Origin: Poteriospumella lacustris
Lineage: Eukaryota > Sar > Chrysophyceae > Chromulinales > Dinobryaceae
Direction of reading: 5' to 3'
Assembly: GCA_008000375.1 (NCBI GenBank)
Contig: SMOI01000446.1
Span: 1 to 23,774, forward strand
DNA: 23,774 nt
A model generated the notes under the pieces. That model saw only the letters and a program-made list of their open reading frames with translations, was not told where the DNA came from and did not search any database. Positions 18,401 through 23,774 of this stretch are shown here, piece after piece (positions within the stretch are counted from its first letter, which is position 1; each line of letters begins with the position of its first letter). The position numbers and the translations under genes are program-made.

Positions 18401-20525
18401 TTATGGGGTCTATCAATCGCAATATCTTTGGACCTTGTCGGCTTGTTACTTACGTGGCATGGTACCGACGGTCATTCTGTTGTTGGTCTCCATTGTCGCG
18501 TTGTATGGATTAAAACAATGTCTAGCGGCGGTTGCCCTGGATATGAACATGCTGCATCGTTTGGTACATCGTACGCGGTATCCAAAGACATGGCTCGTCT
18601 GGCTCGCACAATACCTAACGATAGTAGCGGTCGTGCTCACGGTCATTGCTGCGAACATGGGGTACATCTATGCGTTGACCAGCAATGTGAGTGTGACGGG
18701 TATGACCATGATCACGATCCTGTTGTCCGTGTTTAAAGTCGTTTCGGGATTGTTTGTGATTCATGGATTGCCGGCATTGGGGTCCTCCATTTTACATCTC
18801 CTGCACCGTACTCCGGCCTCCGCCGCCCCTCAAGAACGAGTCGTCTTTGGGGTCACGGCGACCACGTTTTTAATGGTCACGAACAATGTCATTGTCCCGT
18901 ATTTGGCGGATATGTTGATCAACCCCAGTTGTTTCTACTACCTATTGACCTCCCCGCCCTTGGTGACATTGAAATACAGCTTCACCCTGAATCGGCAAGA
19001 GGTGTTGCCCTGGTACAATGAGGTCTATACCTTGGCGTTTCCTCCGTTGTTCCAACACAATACCTTTCGTGCTCCCTTCGCGTACAGTTATGTGTGTAGC
19101 TCGACGTTGATGACGTCGTTCGTGTACGTGTTTTTGGTGCGGTATATCATCAGCAGTGTCGTGTTGCCGGTGGTGTATCTGTCACTGGAGGCACTGTCGG
19201 CGCGGTATTATGTGCGTCCAGCCGCATCACTGCCAACGACCAGTCGCATGTCCTCCATGACGATGGAGCATCGAAGCAGCAGCGGCAGCAGCCGAAGCAG
19301 CAGCATTACCGGTCGTTTACGGCCCACCTGGGAAGAGACGCGGTCCGCTTGGTTGCTTCGTGTGACTCCCTATCGACTACGTCCGATTCAATGGTACGTC
19401 GATTTGCATCGGTTCGAAACGGTGCTGGAAGCTCATCCGTCGGGAGAGCCCTCGACGAGCTCTCGAACCACCTCCATCACCGAAATGAATGCTCCACCGG
19501 CCTTGATGTCTATCACGCCAGCAGCACACGAAGTGATCAATCCTTTGACCGCCGCCACTGCCACTGCCATTGCCGCCGCCGATGCATCATCATCAACGGA
19601 CCCGGCCGATGGTACACCACCATCGATGACGAAGGCGCCTGCTCCGTTACCCAGTGTGGCGTCGTCACGGGCATCGCGTGTCTCGTCCGCCACCGTCGGT
19701 CGTGCACGATCGGTGGTGGCGCATCTCTCGAAACGTTTCAGCCGCCCGCCACCATCACCGTCAACGTTTGAATTACGAAAACTGGTGCCTTCGCGAAAGG
19801 AAATCGTCGTGAAATTGGTCAGTGACCTCGCGGTGATGTTGACGTACGGCGTTCAGTTTCCGTTGTTGAACGTGGTCATTGCCGTGTCGTGGCTCGTGGA
19901 ATCGCGACTGTTGTATTTTGTGTATTTCCGACGGGTGCAGGCGATGGTGCAGCGGTGTCCGTCGTTGTTGTCACGTCCGTTGAATGAGCTGGCGATGGAT
20001 TTGGGCCAATTCGAAGGAACGATGCAGAAGGCCTTTGTACCGCTGCCGTATTTGGCGGCGGTGTTCTTGTCGTATACGTTGTTTGATACGTTGGGTGCAT
20101 CGGTGGGGGCGGTGTCCGCGTTGTGGGTGCTGGTGGTGATGTCGTTGGCGCCAGCGTATTGCTACGCCGTGGACTATCTATGGGTATGGTTACGTGCGCG
20201 ATTATATCCTACGACGACGGATGGTGGCAGTGGAAACGGCTCGCAGGCGTCACCGGATGGGCAGGTGTGTCACCATCATCATTCATCCTCCGGCGGACGG
20301 TCTGCATCGATTGCCATTGAGATGTTGGACATTGTCCGCAAGCCACAGACGGAGGCAGCGGATATCGAACAGCCACCTCAGCCACCACCAGCGCTATCGC
20401 CGTTGCCAGCGTCAGCGCCATCGCTATCGCAACACGCATCGAGGCAGAGTCATGACAACGACGACGGCCACAACGATGATGACGACGACAACGACGATGG
20501 TGATACCAACGGTGACCGCGTCTGA
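15351..20525 (+). CDS. LRR ectodomain protein with multi-pass membrane domain (receptor-like)
   Basis: A 1724-residue intronless frame. Residues 1-23 form a signal peptide. Residues 32-80 are an LRR N-cap (LLSLYNSTQGENW; DPCNDFWQGVGC with C70 and C79). Roughly 30 plant-type LRRs (LxxLxLxxNxLxGxIP) follow to about 885, then a C-cap (GNIFTC...DPYLNSYVCGS; C893, C912). The first membrane helix is at about 920-945. Further hydrophobic segments lie near 991-1020, 1033-1053, 1081-1110, 1116-1143, 1163-1190, 1246-1283, 1490-1527 and 1562-1614 (probably two). A Ser/Thr-rich loop (about 1287-1480) and an Asp-rich tail (about 1700-1724) are likely cytoplasmic. No kinase, TIR or other named signalling domain is seen. 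A block with CFYYLL and YSYVCSST around 1196-1250 looks conserved but I cannot name it. Role: probably a surface sensor or adhesion protein; inferred only. GC content rises in the 3' half. Confidence 0.92.
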   Translation: MVSRMLWDLILRGSLILTVVSCQSITLPASEYAALLSLYNSTQGENWVWTEPYDENGIPWNFSNPSSDPCNDFWQGVGCEPLTTSMNTVNVISLPQMNIYGPLPGAFFNLPNLIYINLEDNGLTSTIPNSFFTLGNLFYADFGFNQLSGTVSDDVILLSQLEIYALDDNLFEGTIPSAFANLTLLSYLDLSDNKLTGTLPPALFSSALMSTLSYLDLSDNKLTGTVPAALFSSAAMSTLSHLDLSDNVLTGTVPVALFSSALMSTLSYLDLGGNKLTGTVPVALFSSASMNFLSLAGNSLHGSIPHSIYLPNIVIINLGQNDFTGSLPPQIGNLTSLQQLLLSENAFTGSLPSTFGSLQSLTTIYAYSNRLTGTLPEALMSLQQLRVLGLVGNQFSGTIPSSIGNISSLVYLYLGSNLFDGSIPSTIGQLSAIEILSIDRCRLTGSLPPVLQNMTSLKYLELTQNALTGTVPPVGSLVKMQLLLLDNNHLHGTFPADVVNLFRLAIFDISGNLFTGRLSEKLWNLEALAYVNIGVNFLESFFPPNINVLQTLQWLVVNENFMHGTLPKTFGNLTRLQLVEMDHNEFEGTLPSSLGSLSALEYFSVKGNQFYGTIPATWIHLPKLQSLTLAENQFTGLLPAGFHEISTLDLLDLSSNGFHGNLIDQFASLTSVTILDIASNQYTGELVSFFKSLTGRTASLSLVDVSNNRITGGLPDLATWSPNMTNFAAGLNYISNMDIPASYCTLPKLKTLLLDGMNSKAHSEASAGTIPACLFSMPTLKNLHLAGNKFQGSLPSTLTLPVGKTTLALTELVLSYNILSGTIPSWIWHHPQWTYLDLSFNRFTGYIPSNAQVTSSPESMTLSLEQNHLSGGIPLSFKDIANVDVLNGNIFTCDSKGNTLPSNDPYLNSYVCGSDNANGGLIAWVCLVGGTFVSVLLLHIWHLYGKGRMTSLQPVLRDFWHTMVTLVGPVHSKMAATNPLILHFESSLNQILYVLVFPVMVVPLVIYMPLYGIFTVFYGVYQSQYLWTLSACYLRGMVPTVILLLVSIVALYGLKQCLAAVALDMNMLHRLVHRTRYPKTWLVWLAQYLTIVAVVLTVIAANMGYIYALTSNVSVTGMTMITILLSVFKVVSGLFVIHGLPALGSSILHLLHRTPASAAPQERVVFGVTATTFLMVTNNVIVPYLADMLINPSCFYYLLTSPPLVTLKYSFTLNRQEVLPWYNEVYTLAFPPLFQHNTFRAPFAYSYVCSSTLMTSFVYVFLVRYIISSVVLPVVYLSLEALSARYYVRPAASLPTTSRMSSMTMEHRSSSGSSRSSSITGRLRPTWEETRSAWLLRVTPYRLRPIQWYVDLHRFETVLEAHPSGEPSTSSRTTSITEMNAPPALMSITPAAHEVINPLTAATATAIAAADASSSTDPADGTPPSMTKAPAPLPSVASSRASRVSSATVGRARSVVAHLSKRFSRPPPSPSTFELRKLVPSRKEIVVKLVSDLAVMLTYGVQFPLLNVVIAVSWLVESRLLYFVYFRRVQAMVQRCPSLLSRPLNELAMDLGQFEGTMQKAFVPLPYLAAVFLSYTLFDTLGASVGAVSALWVLVVMSLAPAYCYAVDYLWVWLRARLYPTTTDGGSGNGSQASPDGQVCHHHHSSSGGRSASIAIEMLDIVRKPQTEAADIEQPPQPPPALSPLPASAPSLSQHASRQSHDNDDGHNDDDDDNDDGDTNGDRV
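15907..16230 (+). repeat. Four tandem 81-bp repeats, each one 27-residue LRR unit
   Basis: Copies start at 15907, 15988, 16069 and 16150, exactly 81 bp apart. Each begins CCTATCTTGATCT or one-base variants and encodes LDLSDNKLTGTVP...ALFSS..MST. They are nearly identical at DNA level, including silent positions, while LRRs elsewhere in the gene differ strongly. This indicates recent in-frame duplication. At 27 residues the unit is longer than the usual 24-residue plant-type LRR. Confidence 0.95.
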
Positions 20526-20703
20526 TCGCGCCCAATCGTCCAACCTTCCATATAACCCCCCTCCCCCCGCTCGTAGTATCAGTCGATGTGCTCGTGTGAA
20601 GCTGTGAGTATCGTTCGTTCCGCATTATTCCTGTAGTTTGTCGTTCTTTTCTGCATTATCCCACGTACAATCCCCATCTCCAACCCACCGCTTCTTTGGT
20701 TCA

Positions 20704-20731
20704 CTCATTCGCACATTCGCTCGTTCGCTCA
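20704..20731. repeat. Imperfect CATTCGCT-like octamer repeat
   Basis: The sequence cycles through CATTCGCA, CATTCGCT and CGTTCGCT, then CATT. It is a short degenerate tandem repeat in the non-coding region after the LRR gene. Confidence 0.6.
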
Positions 20732-20804
20732 TTTTGTTTCGCTCCATATCACCAACCCCTCTCCTACGTCAGTGGGCCCTTTTGTCATCGTCATTTCTTT
20801 TCTT

Positions 20805-20845
20805 CACACACGCACGCACGCTCTCTCTCTATCTCTCGCTATAGC
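20805..20845. repeat. CA/CGCA and CT dinucleotide tract
   Basis: CACACACGCACGCACG is followed directly by CTCTCTCTCTATCTCTCGCT. It is a simple-sequence tract in non-coding DNA. Confidence 0.8.
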
Positions 20846-21302
20846 TTTGTTGTTTGTTTCCACTGTTTGACTCGTCTATTTAGTTTGTTTATTTTGCTGT
20901 CGCATCGTCAACTGTCCCGGCCGAGGAGAGTGTAATGGTGATTCAGTCCTGAGGGGGATGCGAACGCCTCTCCGACATCGAATACCTCTTTGAATTCGGG
21001 TCTACTGGGTGTCTTCGTCATCGTTGCATCGTTCTACCTTGTCGCCCCTGCGGTACTTACGTTTGGTTTTTTGGTATATGCGCCGTGCTCTGTTGGGCGA
21101 TGGCTATGTAAAGTGGTTTACATTGTTTTTTTCTATGGTCTGTGGCGCACGGATGTCCTTGTCGCCCCATGCTCTGTCGATTTGGCGAATATGATGATGG
21201 TGTTTGTTTGTCTTGTTTTTGGTTTACTTTCCCTTTGCTCACTCGGTTCTCGTTGGTTTCATGTTGCATTATTCTCCAACACCCCGACGCGGTTTGATGT
21301 TT

Positions 21303-21348
21303 GAGGGGTAAGGGTCCTGAAGGGTCAAAGTTCAGGGCTCAGGGTTAG
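21303..21348 (+). repeat. G-rich stretch with five GGG runs, telomere-like in part
   Basis: Five runs of three or four G (starting at about 21305, 21312, 21322, 21335 and 21342) are separated by 3-10 bases, with AGGGTTAG at the end. It could fold as a G-quadruplex with one long loop, or be a degenerate telomere-like repeat. Neither is proven. Confidence 0.5.
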
Positions 21349-21483
21349 TGTGTCAACGCTGCAGTGGGGATCCACCTGGGTTCTCCTGCTCTGTTCCGTA
21401 GTCAACTGTGTCGTAGGTTTGGATACATTTTATGGGAAAGGAAGAAGATGGTTTTGCTTGTGGATGGTGTCCTCGTTGATTCG

Positions 21484-21527
21484 CCCCCCCCCCTTACACA
21501 CCCACACCCACACATACACACACACAC
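21484..21527. repeat. C10 run followed by CA-rich microsatellite
   Basis: Ten C residues (21484-21493) are followed by ACACACCC and (CA)n to 21527. It is a simple-sequence tract in non-coding DNA. Confidence 0.9.
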
Positions 21528-21694
21528 TTGGCTCTTGCATTCGTTACGGTACAACAAGGTCAATAGTGATATCTGTATTGTATAGTCGCGCGTCGCTGCT
21601 TTGTGTAATAAAGCGTCGCGTTTCTCGTGTTGCACCTGACGTCCGTTGGCTGTACATGCAATATGGCGGGTGCACCGTGGGAGACGCAACGCAG

Positions 21695-21706
21695 TTTTTT
21701 TTTTTT
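21695..21706. repeat. T12 homopolymer
   Basis: Twelve consecutive T residues in the spacer between the LRR and sulfatase genes. Confidence 0.9.
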
Positions 21707-21753
21707 GTTAAATTGTTGAATACCTTGTTGACCGTGTGGTATGTGCTTCGACT

Positions 21754-21786
21754 GCTGATGATGCTGATGCTGATGCTGATGATGCG
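21754..21786. repeat. GCTGAT / GAT microsatellite
   Basis: GCTGATGATGCTGATGCTGATGCTGATGATG: mixed GCT and GAT triplets. It lies in non-coding DNA, although triplet repeats can look like coding sequence in all frames. Confidence 0.85.
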
Positions 21787-22002
21787 GTACCACGCACACA
21801 GGAATGACGCCAATGACGGCGTCCCTCTCTCCCAGTGCTACGCGCAGCTCTTCACCCCCCCCCATGACATGGGTATCGTTGACATAGATGTAGTTACTAA
21901 AGAGATGTTTACGTTATACGTTATATATGTACAAAGAAGGTTTAGACCACCGCCGGTAGTAGACAGACGGAACGACGACAGACGCTGCGTCCCATATACT
22001 GA

Positions 22003-23774
22003 TTACGTCGCCATATTCTTCAATACATCGGAGGCGGTGAAGACCCACGGTTGCGCACGATGATTATTCGCTGTCCAATACGCCAGTGCCACCGATGTCT
22101 CGGCGGTCAAGGAAGGCTGTTGCACAATGGTCGTTTCGTAGGCCGCCAAAATCGCTTCCAGTTCGCTCTACAACACAGCACAAGCACATCGGCGGTTAAG
22201 ACGCACAAACACGCAAAAACAAAAATAGTACGAACCTTCGTCGCTTGGTATTGTGGATCGTCGTACAAATTCGTTTGTTCATTGGGGTCCTGGACCAAGT
22301 CAAACAGCATATACGTGAACGTGCCGGTGGCCATCGCCGTCGATTCCGTACACCGAGGACCCAACACGAGAATGTCATCGTTGTCCTCCAGGGTACTCGA
22401 TTGAATGCTATGCCATCCATCGTATCCACTGTCGACGAAGGCATGAATCAATTTGAATTGTTGGTTGCGGACGGCGACCGAGGCATTGATCGCTTTGTCA
22501 AGGTAGGTACTCTCGACGTTCCAATAGTAGTTGTAGATCATGTGTTCACGTGGTCCATTGGTCGTCGTCGTTGTTGTTGTTGTCGCCTCATCCGAGGACA
22601 ACCAAAAGGAAGAATGGTCGACCCCGTCCATGTCCAGGTCCTTCTTCACGACGGACGTATCGATACCCGCCAGCGAGAGGATCGAGGGCATCCAATCGGT
22701 GATATGCATCAAGCCGGCGTATTCTCTCGCGACGCCTTGGGTTTGGAACGATGGATGATAGATAAAGGCATTCACTCGTGTACCACCTTCAAACAATGTG
22801 CCCTTCGTGCCACGAAGCGGTTCATTGGTACCCCCATCTTGCGGACAGCCGCCATTGTCGGACGTGAAAATGAGGTACGTGTTGTCCCCCTGACCCACGG
22901 CCTCCACCGTCTCCCAGATCGCTTGCACCGCGCTGTCCAACAGAGCGATCGACATGACATACTGTTGACGATGATGGCCCGCCGTGAAGTTACATGCCAA
23001 TGTCCACAAGGAAGTGTCGACATCGTCTTCCGTGAGACCGGTCAAATGGCCGTCGACATCTTCAAACGGTGGATGCGCCGCTTGGAACGCCAAATACATA
23101 AACATGGGTTGTTCGGTGAAATCGTGGCTTTGGATCGCCGCTTTGGCATGGTCACGATAAAAGTGGGTGGAATAGGTACTCATATCGTCGCCTGCATAGG
23201 GCCAATACCCCTCCGTGGACGCCTCCAGGAAATCATGCATTCCGGAGTATTGCGCCATGGATTTCGTCCAATACGTGTTCTGGGTCGTCAAGTAACCCAG
23301 ATAATAGTCGAAGCCACGGGCGGTCGGAAGATAATTCGGGGAAGAATGGCCCAAATTCCATTTGCCAAAGGCGTAAGTTTTGTAGTTGGCGTTGTCCTTC
23401 AGGGCCGCGGGCAACAGCGTCGCATCCAAAGTCAGTCCGCCATCCGCCGTTGGCATCAACTGCCCAAATTGAATCCCTAAATGAGACGGATAACGACCTG
23501 TCAATAAGGCAGCTCGTGATGGAGCACACAGTTCTTGGCTATAGTAATTGGCCATGGAGATGCCTTCTTGAGCCATCTTGCTCAGGTTCGGCGTAAACGG
23601 AGAAAGTTCTTCGTTCAAAACACCGTAGCCAATGTCATCAGCTAAGACAAAGATAAAATTGGGCTTGGATGCTGAGCTGAAGCTCTTTGATTTGGTCGAT
23701 GATGCTGCTGAATTGGTGCTCACCAAGTTGTTGGTCACGACTTTGACCACCAACAAACTCAAGAAAACCGAGAA
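22003..23774 (-). CDS. Sulfatase (arylsulfatase B-like), N-terminus cut by window
   Basis: Hydrolyses sulfate esters, most likely on extracellular or endomembrane polysaccharides. Exon 1 runs from the window edge to 22236, and exon 2 is 22167-22003, adding 54 residues in phase 0. There is no in-frame ATG before the conserved core, so the start lies beyond 23774. The first visible residues are hydrophobic (FSVFLSLLVV), perhaps the end of a signal peptide or anchor. Metal-binding LADDIGYG comes next, then CAPSRAALLTGRYPSHLG, whose Cys (codon 23526-23528) would be converted to formylglycine. GKWNLGH, AHPPF, SDNGG and GTKGTLFEGGTRV follow, so the catalytic set looks complete. A run of eight Thr (codons near 22561-22585) and an N-glycosylation-type NFT site are present. 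The order and spacing suit the ARSB/I/J group. The substrate is unknown. Confidence 0.93.
22168..22235 (-). other. Intron of the sulfatase gene (68 nt)
   Basis: On the minus strand GCGACGAAG|GTTCGTACT ... GCTGTGTTGTAG|AGCGAACTG, phase 0. The spliced tail ends at TAA (22005-22003). Reading through gives a hydrophobic, cysteine-containing tail unlike sulfatases, so splicing is favoured. Confidence 0.83.

Larger units (their letters stand above)
20526..22002. other. 1.5-kb non-coding region rich in simple repeats
   Basis: This lies between the convergent LRR and sulfatase genes, so it should hold both 3' ends and no promoter is required. It is T/C-rich on the plus strand with CT, CA, C-run, T-run and GCTGAT tracts. 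Open frames exist (20990-21304, 21350-22063) but start at non-ATG codons or run through microsatellites, and I reject them. No tRNA or snRNA was recognised by eye. Confidence 0.6.

Noticed and set aside
20990-21304. 104-codon hydrophobic frame
   Set aside because: It starts at TTG, and its hydrophobicity follows from T/G-rich DNA; no conserved pattern is visible.
21350-22063. 237-codon plus-strand frame
   Set aside because: It starts at a non-ATG codon and runs through the C-run, CA and T-run microsatellites.
22245-23480. 411-codon plus-strand frame antisense to the sulfatase
   Set aside because: It mirrors a well-supported sulfatase with complete motifs; the predicted protein is Arg/His/Gly-rich with no family features.

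Overview
The window is nuclear DNA from a unicellular eukaryote with a compact genome. Long ORFs are interrupted by a few very short GT-AG introns (63-74 nt), genes lie mostly 0.2-0.6 kb apart on both strands, and the proteins are clearly eukaryotic (DCP2, two ubiquitin-specific proteases). Two proteins begin with a hydrophobic signal-like segment followed by a basic, Ser/Arg- or His-rich stretch containing a Phe. This resembles bipartite plastid targeting in algae with a red-lineage secondary plastid. One of the two is a stand-alone shikimate kinase, not part of a fused AROM protein. Together these suggest a heterokont-type alga or a related SAR-group protist, but this is inference and the taxon is not proven.

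Layout. 1-2365 (-): a three-exon acidic protein of unknown function whose C-terminus runs off the left edge. 2722-3927 (-): mRNA decapping enzyme DCP2. 4389-7393 (+): a three-exon ubiquitin-specific protease with a PH-like N-terminus (USP37-like). 7610-8212 (+): a small membrane protein of unknown function. 8430-9437 (+): a bacterial-type fermentative D-lactate dehydrogenase. 10057-10722 (+): a protein with 22 cysteines and no known function. 10953-13619 (-): USP5/UBP14 (isopeptidase T). 13996-14685 (+): shikimate kinase. 15351-20525 (+): a 1724-residue leucine-rich-repeat protein with about ten membrane segments. 20526-22002: a 1.5 kb non-coding stretch rich in simple repeats. 22003-23774 (-): a sulfatase whose N-terminus runs off the right edge.

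The genes do not form one pathway. Two act in ubiquitin recycling, one in mRNA decay, one in aromatic amino-acid synthesis and one in fermentation. The LRR protein and the sulfatase are convergent neighbours that probably act at or outside the cell surface. The most unusual items are the LRR ectodomain joined to a polytopic membrane domain, with a recent in-frame 81-bp LRR expansion, and the USP5 zinc-finger domain that appears to have lost its zinc ligands.
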